From Lineus longissimus (lineage: Eukaryota > Nemertea > Pilidiophora > Heteronemertea > Lineidae): a stretch of 64,000 bases of DNA. The stretch covers positions 1,924,501-1,988,500 of the forward strand of contig NC_088315.1 in the NCBI RefSeq assembly GCF_910592395.1, read 5' to 3'. The position numbers and the translations under genes are program-made. Position 1 is the first letter of the stretch. Every line of letters begins with the position of its first letter. This document shows positions 23,901 to 36,182 of the stretch, piece by piece. Under the pieces are notes generated by a model. The model was not told the DNA's origin, searched no databases, and was given only the letters and a program-made list of their open reading frames with translations.

Positions 23901-26900
23901 GCAAACCTGATACAAAACGACCAAAGTCTTCAAAATTTAAAAGAAAAGGGAGTGTGGGAAAAAGTGGCAAGCAAGTTCAAGATGAAGAGAGGGTGGGTAC
24001 TCCAGAGGTTCGGCCACGACGAAGGTCACACCACAAGCGGGACAAGAAGGAGGAAATTACCAATGTTGGTGTTGGTGAGATTGCTCTGGAGGGGTCAGAA
24101 AAGACAGAGGAGGAGGTCAAATCTGGAAAGGGGTTGGTACATTCTGAGGGTGCTGTCTCTAATGAGGCAGAATCTTTGGAGAAGGTAAAGAAGCGATCTC
24201 GTCGAAAGGGGAGGAAGATGAGCAATGCAGAGGTAGAAAAGGTGGAAAATATACCTCTGGAAGTTGAACATTCTGAACCTGCTCGGGACAACAGAGATGC
24301 AAAGCTGTCTGCTGTTGATGCAGATAGTAAACAAAGCAAGGATGCTGCTCTACGGAAACCTAGAAGGCCGTCTTCTGGTCGTCCTAAGCGAGAGGAAGCA
24401 AGAGTGAAATTTGATGACCAGAGCAACCAGGATGCAGAAAGTCTAAACACTGATGTTTCCAGTGAACGCCAATCCAGGGGAGGACATCGTAAACCTCGGA
24501 CCCCGATGATTTCTGAGACGTTGTATCACCAGCAGCCGTTTACAAATGAAGACATGTTGGATGAGAAGTATGTGGAGTTGATCCAGATTATGAGAAATGA
24601 TGGGATCCAGGCCGGCGAGTTGGTCAAAGAAGTGGGAGTTGTTTTGGCGAGGGCTGGCTTGAGTCCGAGAAGTCCACGAGAAGTACCTAAGCCTGCGCCC
24701 CACATTGAGAAAGCTAAGCCAAAGAAGGAGGAGCAGGACAGGTTCAAACCAATGCCTGGAGTTCATGTCATTCCTGCCGTGCCTTTAGACTCTGATAAAC
24801 CAGCTCCCGTTTCAAAATCTTTGCCAGCTGAGAGTCATTCTTCGAGAAAACATTACACTGCGTCATCGCTGGAACGCTTGCATGCTGCTGATAGTTTTGA
24901 AAGGACCCAGAAGCAACTCTACAGAAAATATAATGAATTGAACGCATTGTTAAATCGCCAGCTTCCTGATGAGTCAACCTATCTTGTTCAGGAGCAGTTA
25001 GAGCAGACGTTGGCCTTGCTGCAGAGACATCAGAAGCAGGGACACTTCCATTCCAAGCCAGAGGGAGGAGAGCGACACACTGGTTCCCAAGGTTAGTATA
25101 AATGTTCAGACCCTGGAATCATAACTGATGTTATTTTGTACTGTGGTTGGGTCAGCTGGCGGTTGTCCGATGAGCTTCAACTACCAGTCCAATCGTGCCA
25201 AGCCAGTCTCAATCAGCCAGCTGAGATGCGCAATAGGATGACCACAGAAAATGTGAACTTTTGATTTTAAGTATTTTTTATAACCAATTGTTGAATGCTA
25301 CATACTGCATGGATGGTTTTAGCCTAAAACGCTAGTACTCATGAATTCACATGTCAAACCGTTTTTGTTGACTGTTGTTATATATGTTTACTGTGGATTT
25401 TGATAAACAAGGTCACACAGGCATTGAATATTTGATAAGGGTGCCGGTATAATCTACCACAGGAGATAGGTTATATTGTTGTTATAAAAAGTTGACTGGG
25501 TTGAAAAGCTCTTTGTGTACATTTGATCTATCACATTAAAAGTAAAGTGTTGTGTCATGCCTGAATGCCTGATATGACCATTATCACAGGGTCATTATCC
25601 ATGGGAAATGATCCGTTTGATTTTGGATTGTGAACAAATTAAATGAATTTATACTGAGCAATACATGTTCTAGGTCTACTTTGTGAAAGCTGTTTACCAA
25701 GTTTGCTTGAAGGCTTTTGAACAATGTGTATAGTACCCCCCAGGTATATGGCACGGCTTAACCCGCCGGCCATGAGGGAATTCCTTTATGGCCCAGTGGT
25801 TGGCGCGTTGGCCCCAGAGTGGAAGTTAAGCAACGTTGAGCGCGGTCAACCTTTGGATCGGTGACCGGCGCATACAATACACAATGTAAGGGTGATGTTT
25901 ACAAGTTCCATCCTATGGATCACTGTTAAATCCAATCAAAAAGAAAATGCAGTTTAAAGGAACTGATTATTTTCCAGGATAGATGCCAGCAGTTTGGGCA
26001 CCAAGGCTTATTAGTGGTTGGCAGCACGACTGTTCCCTTATTAAATAAGTAATGATTAATTTTGATTGAATCTATTCTACAGGCCAGCGTGACCGCCCCA
26101 AGAGTGCTAAATCAGTCAGCTTCCGTGAAGCCAGACCAGGGTCAGGAAGGAGCAGTCGATCACCCCGTCGAAGCAAGCACGAAAAAGCTATCATCGATGC
26201 TGCAAGACTCGTGGAGCAAAAGGATGCAAGTGACGGCAGTGAATCTGAGAGCCAATCTCGTAGTCGATCAAGAAGTTATTCCCCAACGGACTGTAACTTG
26301 AGAAATACGAAAAATCCAGATGTGCGTTCATGGCTGAGGGGAAAGAATCGTCGGTTACGACAGCAGAAACGGGCTGAACGTCTGAAAGAACTCGAAGAGA
26401 AACGCATTGAAGAGGAAAAACTTAAAGAACGCGATGAGAAGGTTAAGGAGAGCACACAGCACGTCCAGAATTGGATGAAACAAAAACAGAAGGAGGCACG
26501 GTTACTCAGCAAGCGTGAGGAAGACGTTAGTCACAAGATTGGTCAAGTTGCCGAGAAACGTGGGTGTGACGTTGTTGAAACGACACAGTTGAACAAAAAT
26601 GCAGTGCAGCAGGAACAATTCGGACAGAAAATGACTCCTGGTAAAAGTACACCTAAGCGTCCAGTGTCAGCACCTGGTGTTATGCCCATTGTTTCTAGGA
26701 GAAAGCCTCTAGCAGCAACTGCTGACAATATTGTGAAATCGAATAAAAGAGGTGGTTCAAAGACTGGTAGGTCTGTGGACTCTGAAACTCGTGATAGTTC
26801 TGTGGGTGCATCGAACGCTGGCATCAAGCCTGAAAACATTGACACTTGCAACTCTACGGGTGCTTACTCAGAGCAACAAAAACAACGGCCAAAGTCTCTA

Positions 26901-28217
26901 AAGCGCAGAAAAAAGAAGGAGAATAAACCTGTGTCAGAGGATGAAAAGGCAAACACTGATTTGGTGAAAAAACGTTTGTCTTATGACCAGTGGTTACAAG
27001 AAAAACGGGTGCGAGACAATAAGCAGAAAAAGAAAGAAAAAAAATTGCGTGAAAAACAGTTGCGTGACTCTGATCATGCGTTAGATTCTCTTGTTCCTGA
27101 TCTTGCAAGGAGGCGAATTCGATTCATTGAAAGTAGCAAGAAACGGGTGGATTCTGGTGTCCACAGTATTGATGATGAGGCAAACTCATACCCGAGAGGT
27201 GCAGGAAATGTTGATAGTAATGAGGTCGACTTCAGTTTAAATGCTGGTGCAGCTGATGCACCAACAGAAGAGGAAGAGAGGTACCAGTGGAGATTGGAGG
27301 GGGAGGTTTCAAGACCGAAGTCTGGAAAGCCGTCTGCTCCATCAAGAAGTACACCAGGTTCAGCAAGGCCCTCTAGCTCTCCTGTTTCAAAGACCAGAGC
27401 AAGGGCTAGGCTGACCATGCCAAAGTCCGATTCAAGCCCAAGGTCGCGGGTGGAGAACATTTCTGAGAAGGGGCAAAATCCCTTTAAAAGTCCAATACCA
27501 GTTGTGAATGCTTCATTGAAGCGCTCTGGGGATGCTAGAAATCGTTACGCCAAACAAACATGGACAAATTTTTCTGATGATGTTTGGAAGCAGGTCAATG
27601 AAGAAGAAGGTGTCGGTCCTTTTCAGGTGGTGGATGATTCTGCGGGGGGCAGGAATGGGGCGGACAAAGAGGGGCAGGGGGCGGCTGGTACGGTTGATGC
27701 TTCTGGAGCATCAAATGGTGATGCTACTCCCGAGGTGCCAAACGGGTTACCAAATAAAGGCACCTCTGCAGGGGTACCAAATGGGGAACCTGTGACACAG
27801 GATGATGAGCCAGCACCAGGTTCTGCCTCTGGAAATGTCGATAGCACCTCACCTGAACCGGCACCTTCTTCTTCCAATGTTAATTTTGGTGGTATATTCT
27901 ATACAGTCGATACTGAGGGCGTTCAGCATGGGATACATGAGGTACCAGTTTATGTTAAAGACAAAACAAACTCTGGTGGTGATGGACTTGACAATGATGA
28001 AGAGGTGAAAGACCCTGACACAACTTCCAGAGATGGTGAACCAAGCAATCCATGTAAAAAGAAAGTGAACTTTGGTGGTATAGTTTACGAGGTTGACAAA
28101 AAGGAGGAGTCGCCTGCATCGTCTTCGGAGATTGAGGAGGAGATGGACATGTCGGATGGTGTGGACGATGAGGCTCCTGATGGGTTCTTCATCACCAGCA
28201 TCGATAACGAGGCATAG
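20948..28217 (+). CDS. Large acidic repeat protein with CCDC181-like C-terminus
   Basis: Two coding exons, 20948-25091 and 26083-28217, join in phase to give 2092 aa. The first about 1150 residues are acidic and look disordered, with many ENK/SEN-type stretches and Ser-Asp-Glu patches. Four copies of a WKAP-type motif (tryptophans at residues 431, 478, 521 and 559) follow the pattern W-K/R-A-P-x-x-L/I-I/L/V-S/R. A short folded-looking block near EDMLDEKYVELIQIM follows. The second exon opens with Arg/Ser runs. It then has highly charged helices carrying three W-L/M-x-x-K sites (SWLRGK, NWMKQK and QWLQEK), as in CCDC181, a microtubule-associated flagellar protein. Two copies of VNFGGIxYxVD sit near residues 1981 and 2043. 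A cytoskeletal or ciliary role is inferred only. Confidence 0.75.
25780..25885 (+). mobile_element. 5S-rRNA/tRNA-like SINE fragment
   Basis: In the intron of the large acidic-protein gene, ATGGCCCAGTGGTTGGCGCG resembles a tRNA A box. About 15 bases on, GGAAGTTAAGCAACGTTGAG and TTTGGATCGGTGACCGGC match the internal control region of 5S rRNA (GGAAGCTAAGCA and TTGGATGGGAGACCGCC). It is too short and diverged to be a working 5S gene. A 5S-derived (SINE3-like) retroposon head is the simplest reading. Confidence 0.55.
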
Positions 28218-29329
28218 TGTTCAGATAAATAGGTGTTCTTAGTGAAAGGGTCTGCAGAGCTGCCTACTCATAACTTTAGGGGGTAGTTTTTACACATTCG
28301 GGGCCTGTTTACATTCCGTCTGTGATTCTTTAATGAATGAAAGGTTAGTTTTGATATTTAGAGTTGTACATTTCTTACTAGATTTATACTGAACCGTCCA
28401 ATTTTCTAGAGTAGGCATAGTAGCACTTGATCCTTACTATTGTTTCAAACTGTCCAGAAGGTATTGCATCCATCTCGTCCCAAGTTGGTCATATCCGTTC
28501 AACTTTACCTATGTATGATAAAGACACCTCTCGAATAAGTTCTTGGGGTGCTCTTAAAAGAAGAGGTTTTGCTGTAGTTGAAAATAAGTGCCTTAGTTTA
28601 GATTGGGAGTGCTCTCAAAGTACAGTTATTTAGAATCGGGTTAAAATATGCTAAAAAACGTGGTGCTACCTTAAAATGCGCTTCAGCATGAAAACTCCAG
28701 TTCAGTATGGTTCATGTCTTCAACTTAATAATTATTCAAAAGAGCTGGGGTTTTTTGTTGGTCAGAAGCAGGTCCTCACATGAATTAGCTGAAGACTCTA
28801 CAACCTCATCATATTGTTACATAGGCTTGCTCCTGACCGATTGTGCAGTAACCATGTTACTAGGTGATATTTCCCTTCAAAAAAATATATGGACATATTC
28901 CAAGTTGATGATTTCACTCTTTATGTACACTTTTTAAATAATTTAGAGTCTATTAATAGTGCTAGATAGAATTCCACTTTGGATAAAATTTGTTAAATTC
29001 ATTTATTAGGGAATAAATCTATACAGAATATGATCAATACATATTAGTCAGTCTCCTTATATGGTGAAAGACTTTAGATTGTGGTGGGAATATTGCACCC
29101 AACATAAATATCTAAGACAATTGGGTAACAGAATTGTCCCTCCTCATCTGGAAAGACAAGTCTTCATTGAGACCACGCTATAACTAATCAGGACTCCCTA
29201 CTGGAGATGGCATCCAAACAGCAGTTCACAACCTACATTCCTGATATGATATGAAAAATAACAAGTTCCCATCTTGGTGTCATCATAAGAGCTCCACATT
29301 GGAGACGGTCTCATAGTCAATGGAAATCA
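28218..29329. other. 3' UTR and spacer after the acidic-protein gene
   Basis: AT-rich sequence with no supportable gene. AATAAA at 29012-29017 is the first likely poly(A) signal, which would give a 3' UTR of about 0.8 kb. Confidence 0.4.
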
Positions 29330-30200
29330 ATGGAGAGCGATTCACAACCAGACTGTAACACCCTGTACCAGAAGCATCCAAGTCAAAGTATGTAGAACAT
29401 CCTGACAGGGAATGCGATGGATCGTCCTTAGACTGGATTGGAACACCCTGTACTAGAGACACCCAGTCACAGTGTGTGGAACATCCCGTCAGGGAATGGG
29501 AAAGACAGTCCTTAGACTGGATTGGAACACCCTGTACTAGAGACACCCAGTCACAGTATGCGGAACATCCCGTCAGGGAATGGGAAAGACAGTCCTTAGA
29601 CTGGATTGGAACACCCTGTACTAGAGGCACCCAGTCATAGTATGCTGAACATCCCGTCAGGGAATGGGAAAGACAGTCCTTAGACTGGATTGGAACACCC
29701 TGTACTAGAGGCACCAAAGAGACACGCAGTCAAAGTATGTGGAACGTCCTGTAAGGTAATGCGAAAGACACTCCTTGAACTCGACTGGAACATCGATCTC
29801 GCTCTAGCGACACCAAAGAGACCCCCTGTCAAAGTACAATGTATGTGTAACATCCCGTCAGGGAATGTGAAAGACCGTCCTCTGACTCGACTGAAAGACC
29901 CTTACTAGGGACACCAAAGAGATCCCCTGTCAAAGTCTGTGGAACATCCCGTCGGGGAATGCGAAAGACCGTCCATGGACTCGACTGGAACACCCTGTAC
30001 TAGGTGCACCAGAAATCCCCTGTCAAATTGTGTGGACATCCCGTCAGGGAATGCGAAAGACCGTCCTTAGTCTCGACTGGAACACCCTTTACTAGAGACA
30101 TCCAGTCAAAGCATGTGAAACATCCCGTCAAGGAATGCGAAAGACCGTCTTCAGACTTGACTGGAACACCCTGTACTAGAGGAACCCCATATATTTCACA
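29330..30200 (-). repeat. 84-bp minisatellite array, first orientation
   Basis: About nine tandem units of roughly 84 bp are present. Each contains a version of GGAACATCCCGTCAGGGAAT, GACTGGAACACCCTGTACTAG and CCAGTCAAAGTATG. The first four to five units are nearly identical; later ones are more diverged and vary in length. Because 84 is a multiple of three, the minus strand stays open across the similar units (29283-29717) as 28-residue repeats built on VPIQSKDCLSHSLTGC. A second shorter open stretch is at 30000-30251. No splice sites, start context or known family support a real gene. Confidence 0.85.
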
Positions 30201-31600
30201 ATTTGGTTCCTTGTCTCTCACAACCTGTAGCTGGTGATGCATGATGTACACATCCAGTACCCAGTAGCACGTGAAGCAGCCCCTGTCTCTACAGGCTGAG
30301 GCTGGTGTGGCAGGAGGTTCAGTCGCCTGTTGCCCCCTGTGGCTGTTGAAGCAGGATGTATTACCCAGTCTTTCACAACAAGTGGTATAGTCCCTGGTCT
30401 TTCACAACAAGTGGCTGGTGTAGCAGGAGGAATAGTCCCTGTCTTTCACAACTAGTTTCTCGGTCTTTCACAGCTTACGGACTGGTGTAGCAGGAGGGAT
30501 AGTTCCCTGTCTTTTGCAAATTTCGGCTGGTGTCTGTCACGATTTGTGACTGGTGTAACAGGAAAAAAGTCCCCGTTCATTCACAGATTGGCCTCTCACT
30601 AATAGTGGCACGTAAAGCAGCGCCTGTCTCTACAGTTCGTGGTCCGTGAAGCAGGAGGTTCAGTTCCCAGTCTCCCTCAACCTGTGGCTGATAAAGCAGG
30701 AGGTATGACCCAGTCTTTCTCAACCAGCGATATAGTCCCTTGGTTTTCACCACAAGCGGCTAGTGTAGCAGGAAGAATTGTCCCCTATCTTTTCCAAATT
30801 GCGGCTGATTCTCCCCTGTCATACCAAACTTGGTCTCTTGTCCTCACAACCTGTAGCATGTTGCGCAGGAAGACTTTCACAACCAATGGCTCGTGTAGCA
30901 GGAGGAAGAGTCCCCGTCTTTAACGACTGAATTAGTCTCCTGTCTCTCACAACCTGCAATTGGTAACTATAGTTGTTGTTCCTGGTCTCTCACAACCTGT
31001 GGCTGGTGAAGCAGGACGTATAGTCCTAGATCTCTCACAACCGATGGCTGGTAGTTGGTGATATAAAGCCTGGTCTTTCCCAACCTTTGGTAAAGTCACT
31101 TGCCTTTCGCAACGAGCGGCTGGTGTAGCAGGAGGAATAGCCCATGTCCTTCACAACTTGCTGGTTTCCTGTCGTTCACTGCCAGTGGTGAAGCAGGCGG
31201 TAAATAGAGTCCCCTGTCTTTGACAACCTGCAGACTTTTGAAGCAAGGGATATACTAGTCCTGCAGCTCGTTGTCTTTCGTAACCTCTGGCTGGTGTAGC
31301 CTGGTAAATAAACTCCCAGGTCATCAGAATTCACGCCTGTTGCAGGCTGTATAGTAAGAACTTGGGCCCCTGTCTCGTACAACCTGTATCTGGTGAAGCA
31401 GGGGATATAGTCCCCTGCCTGTCACACCTTATTGCTGGTGAAGGAGGATCAAGGAGGTATTTCACAACCGGTGGTAGACTCCCATGTTTTACAATGAGTG
31501 GTTGGTGCTGGAGGAGGAATGACCTCAAGTGTTTCACAACTTGGTCCTCTGTCTCCCACGTTGGTGAAGCAGGAGCTATTGTCCCAGACAGCAATCATCA
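30200..31600. repeat. Degenerate ~45-bp repeat tract
   Basis: Many imperfect copies of a unit close to GTCTTTCACAACCTGTGGCT followed by GGTGTAGCAGGAGGAATAGT run through the stretch, with unit lengths of about 40-50 bp. The family differs from the 84-bp minisatellite on either side. Open frames here are short and shift between copies, so I call no protein. Confidence 0.75.
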
Positions 31601-31754
31601 GTATGTGGGCCAATGGTGGCCGGTTAACTGAGCGAGGCACTGTGTGGGGCAGTGGCAGTCCCAGGTGGCCGACTGGTAACGGAGGACCATATGCCCACAG
31701 TTGGTCCGCTGGTGTGTGCCCCTTTATTAGCTTCCAGTGGTCCACACATTCTTT

Positions 31755-32020
31755 CTGTCTGGGGATGTATCTTCGGTGCCACTAGTAAAGGATGCTCCAG
31801 TCGAGTCCAAGGATGGTCCTTCGCATTCACCGATAGGATGTTCTACATGTACATACTGTGACTGGGTGTCTATGATGTCTCTAGTACAGGGTGTTCCAGT
31901 CAAGTCCAAGGACTGTCTTTCGCATTCCCTGTCAGGATGTACTACATACTCTGACTGGGTGTCTCTAGTACAGGGTGTTCCAGTCCAGTCTAAGAACTGT
32001 CTTTCGCATTCCCTGATACG
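31755..32020 (+). repeat. 84-bp minisatellite, inverted copies
   Basis: About three units of the same minisatellite recur in the opposite orientation (GTGTCTCTAGTACAGGGTGTT, TTTCGCATTCCCTGTCAGGA). The plus strand is open here (31737-32039), again reading QGVPVxSK and SHSL. The two inverted arrays bracket the ~45-bp repeat tract. Confidence 0.85.
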
Positions 32021-32076
32021 ATGGCGAAATGCAACTTAACAGAAAGTAACAATACCTGAACATCAAATAAATATCA

Positions 32077-32082
32077 TTTATT
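32077..32082 (-). terminator. Poly(A) signal of the DRAM gene
   Basis: AATAAA on the minus strand lies about 430 bp beyond the stop codon at 32513. It is the best candidate before the minisatellite begins. Confidence 0.4.
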
Positions 32083-32512
32083 TTGTGTTGAAAAATACTA
32101 CATATAGTAACTTCTAAATTTGGAAAACTTGGTCTTGAAATACTAATTACAACCTGACAACTGACACAAAAACAAAGGCACTGTATCAATAGTGTTAAGC
32201 TACCAAACCATGATTCAGCTCATGCTATCTCACGCTAACCTATCGTAACCCATTTTTATTTTCACAAACGAAACTCTAAGTTGAAAATACTTATTGTATG
32301 CTTTGTATCAAGGTTATCCATGACAGAGCTGTAATTTCAATCATTTCGTGAAAGTGTTTTTACTGTGAAAGGAAGGTTCATACCAAACGGTTGACATACA
32401 GTGCGTGAGATGAATCATGTGTTTATGCAGGCTAACAGAACTTACTGCCTTTTTGAGTATTTGTACGAGATGAATCATGGAACAACATTAGAAAGATTCG
32501 CAGACCTCATGA

Positions 32513-35500
32513 TCACGTAATCCTAGGAGAAATGCTATTCTCTAACGGATTGAAGTCCTCTCCCAGGATGTGCACCGATGGTCCCTTGACGTGAATCTTC
32601 TGGAACTCGCCAACAAATGTAATGAAGAAGATCATCATACAGATGGACATTAACCACTCTGATGCCGTGCTCAAAACATGCTCCGTAAAACCCTAAAAGA
32701 GATTGAAAGGAAGGTTGAATGTGGAGGAATTGAAATTTGTTGAGAATATTTTGATTTGTCTTCTTTACTGGAGTATACAGGAATGGTCAAACCCTGATTG
32801 GCCTCATGTTGACCATTGAAGTTTTAACATTGCGACACCCACAAACAACAGTGTTGAGTAAGGTTATGATGTAGCGAATACCTCTGGAAGTTACATATTG
32901 ACAGGCCCATTCATTGGAAAGCTCCATATGTGGCTTCACTTTTGTGATATTTTCCAAATTAAGCCCTTTTCCTTGCACAATGCAGGTGGAGGATGTCACC
33001 CAAGGACACCAAATTAAAGTATCCCACCCACTGGCATGCAGATAAATAAGATAGGCCCTCAATCGGTTACACCAGAGGAACGACCTAACACCTCACTACA
33101 CTTACAGGATCTGAAGGTTCCCATCTACTTCTCATGGCCTGTCCAGAAATAACTGAGGAAGCAACTCCTGAACCAATAGCTTGGCAAGTTAAGGGAAACC
33201 AAATATTTCGTGTGCAGTTAACTTACCGCGTCAAGCGGGTCCCATTTAGACTTGTTTCCGGCATATTTGCCAGCAGCAGAGCCAAGAGCCAAAGCTTGAT
33301 AGAGTTAAGGTCGTGCAAGAAGAGTTAGAAAGTTAAGAGGACATCCACATCATCAAGAATTAATAAAGACTAAGTATTCAGAAAGGCCATAACTGGCATA
33401 AATGGCAACCCAAATTCTGATCTATATCGAAGACAGAAATCTTGTAAAAGTCTCCTAATCTCAGAATTTGGACCTAGTACTAGATATTAAGGTGCTGTAG
33501 TTTTGGTTTGGCATTCTTAGTCCTTATTAGTTCTTGATATTACACATTACTCAGAGCAAGACATGGATGACCCCTCCAAAAATATGCAACAGAATCAGAG
33601 CAAGAATAAACTACAGCAGTATGTTAAAGATGCGAAGGTCAACAGAGAAAACATGCAGCCAAAGTAACGCAAAGTTAAAAATAAGATATCAATAAGGTTA
33701 GCAACAAAACATATGCAATTGAAGCAGAAAACAGAATTTAAAGAAAAAGTGATTGCTTTCAATGTTAGGATGCAGGTACAGGAATAAGGAAAGAAGGTTG
33801 GTTCAAAGTTCAGCCTAGCATTCACCAGATTCAGCAAGACCATGGGACTTGTGCCAAGGCGGGTCACAAGACTTGTTCACACCCTAGTCACAGGATCATG
33901 TGCATCCTATTTTTTCCATACCAAACTACTCACTCCGTCTTCAGGAAACCACTTCCTAGGATTTTTGCCATCAAACTTTTTCTTGGACAATTGATCGAAT
34001 ACTTGATCTTGCAGGAGTTAAGGTGGATTGGGGGTGATGATAAGGTTCATACAAGCACCATTTGTATCCTGTTAATGCAGGTAGCATGCAGCATGCATTA
34101 TGTGTGACTCTTGGCATCGCCTGGTGTGAGAAATAGGAAATAGATATACATCGTTAAACCAACAGTAAATATAACTGAATGAATGGCGTACCCCTTTAAA
34201 AGGTTATTTCAAGGTCAAGGCTGGGCGTGGTGGAATCTATATGCAAATAGGCACACTGTTTGGAATCCAACAGGTTAATTGGTTTAATTTGAATTAATAG
34301 TAATTGTATGTAAGCTGCTAAGCAATTACTCAAAGCAGAGACCCCATCAAGAAGTCAAATTTGCTTCTGCCTTTGAGGACAAAATTGATGTTAGACTCTG
34401 ACAATAAGTAAACTTTTTCTATATTGGACTGTATCCTGTTTATCATTTCACTTCAAAAAGGATACTCATGATGAAGAATACTGTTATGAGTACACTGAGG
34501 ACCATCCTCAGATGACAGATGGCAATGTGTGAGACATGAGGGTGCATCTTATAAGACACGACAGACTGAAGGTAGGCATAGACCATCCCTAATCCAAACG
34601 CCATTATTGCCCCGATGATGTGGACCACAATTACATTGGTTTCCTGAAAGGAATCACAGGTAATGTATGAAGTACCACGGCCATCATTGATGCCGTTATA
34701 TATTCTGTAAGTTTCCAGTTCTGTATCCAGTTGTGGTGTCTTATCAATACAACTTGATCTTTTAAAATACATGAATCAGTCTTTCAAAACTACAGCAATA
34801 GGCTACTATCAGCATTAGGCTACTATACCTGAAAATTTCCAACTACGCTCAGTCCGAAGCCGGCAAGGTAGCCGCAGTATTCAGAAACTTTATTGATTCT
34901 CAAGATACTAGTATTCATCACAGCGGCGTCTGCATAATATTCTACGATCTGTTTATAGCGAATGTGTACAGTAAGAATTACTGAAAAATAAGAAGAAATT
35001 TGATAACATGGATATTCAGATGTCTTTTCATGTTGATTTAATACCCAAGTCGTTGACATGGCTAGCTGTTTGTGCGGAGTCAAAACGCTGTTCTTACCTG
35101 ATTGATTGTGACAATTGTTTAATCTGGCTGGTTGAGACAATCATGGTAGTGACAATGTCCTTGGTGGGTATAAGAATTGGACTTCGTTGAGACCATCATA
35201 GTTGTGACAATGTCCTTAGTGGGTGTGAGAATCTGGTTGGTTGTGACAATATCTGTTGTGTGTAAACCAATACACGAGAACCCATCAAATGAACCCGGCA
35301 TAGGCACAACCTACCTTTCATACCTTCATAAACAAGGGTCGCTGAGCCAGTAGAAAGTGGCAGACCCGACAAGGATTTAGGTGTATGGCTCTAACATGAT
35401 AACACCTAAGGAAATTCTATTACCATCATTCAATTAGAAAGGCATACTCACTCAAAAGAGCACCAAAATTCATCATTTGTCCAAAAATACAGCTTTCAGG

Positions 35501-36182
35501 AGGATAAGTCCCAGTATCACTGCAAGACAAGAATGGGAAAAGATAGCTGACAGGCCAAACACCACTTCCATTTCTACATTTTGTCCAACCCAAATTCATC
35601 TTCTCCATTGCTTGTCTTCATATCTTTTCACATTACCCAGAGAAGACAACAATGAGTTGACAGTCTCACTCATTGCAAAAATCTTGATCCCATCAACATG
35701 ACCTAAGCCACTACTGGACAAGACAAATTCTGTTCTGATTCTCACCTTATGTATGGAAATCCAGCTTCTACATGGTTTAGTAGAACGGCGATCACGTACC
35801 TAGTGATAGAAACAAAATAGAACAAAATTATTGTCATCCGAGTCAGTCAAGTCCTTTAAAAAAGACACTCTATCAAACTACCTCTAACCTATAAAACATG
35901 CACACTGGAGAAATACATGAATTGGCCTACTTTCAATGTTTGGCCTAAAATAATCCCAGACTGCATCACCTAGGCCTGGACACTTTATCCCAGGACATTT
36001 ATAACTGTTACATCTGTACTGGTATCAATTATGGTCCAGGGCTGAACTCATCTTATCCCGGTACATTTCTCAGACTTGACATGCCATACTTACGTCGCAA
36101 TGAAAGAGACTGGCATGACAATGGCGACGGCTAGGGGGAGGAGATGGATCCCCATCCTCCAGAATCCAACACAACATGGCAT
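32513..36182 (-). CDS. DRAM2: DRAM-family autophagy modulator (DRAM2-like)
   Basis: This is a six-span membrane protein of the Frag1/DRAM/Sfk1 family, lysosomal in vertebrates, where DRAM1 and DRAM2 promote autophagy. Seven exons, 36094-36182, 35746-35799, 35452-35519, 34829-34980, 34466-34643, 33227-33294 and 32513-32692, join in frame to 262 aa, close to human DRAM2 (266). Matching strings are YVIAVLLNHVEAGFPYISDT, TYPPESCIFGQMMN, HIRYKQI, GLSVVGNFQETNVIVVHIIG and the last span STASEWLMSICMMIFFITFV followed by FQKI. The small exons and their phases fit the family throughout. CACC at 36712-36715 (minus-strand GGTG) looks like a donor for a non-coding first exon. The gene is divergent from the PRAS40-like gene, with tRNA-Phe between. 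Confidence 0.92.
35128..35262 (+). repeat. Imperfect ~62-bp tandem repeat in a DRAM intron
   Basis: Two full copies and a partial third of a unit containing TTGAGACAATCATGGTAGTG, ACAATGTCCTTGGTGGGTAT and AAGAAT are present, with a few substitutions each. They lie in the intron between DRAM exons 35452-35519 and 34829-34980. Confidence 0.65.

Noticed and set aside
25815-25880. Functional 5S rRNA gene
   Set aside because: Only the internal control region is similar, and the rest of a 120-nt 5S is missing.
29283-29717. Minus-strand 144-aa repetitive frame as a bona fide gene
   Set aside because: The frame exists because the minisatellite unit is a multiple of three. There is no promoter, splice or family support, so it is kept as a finding rather than a gene.
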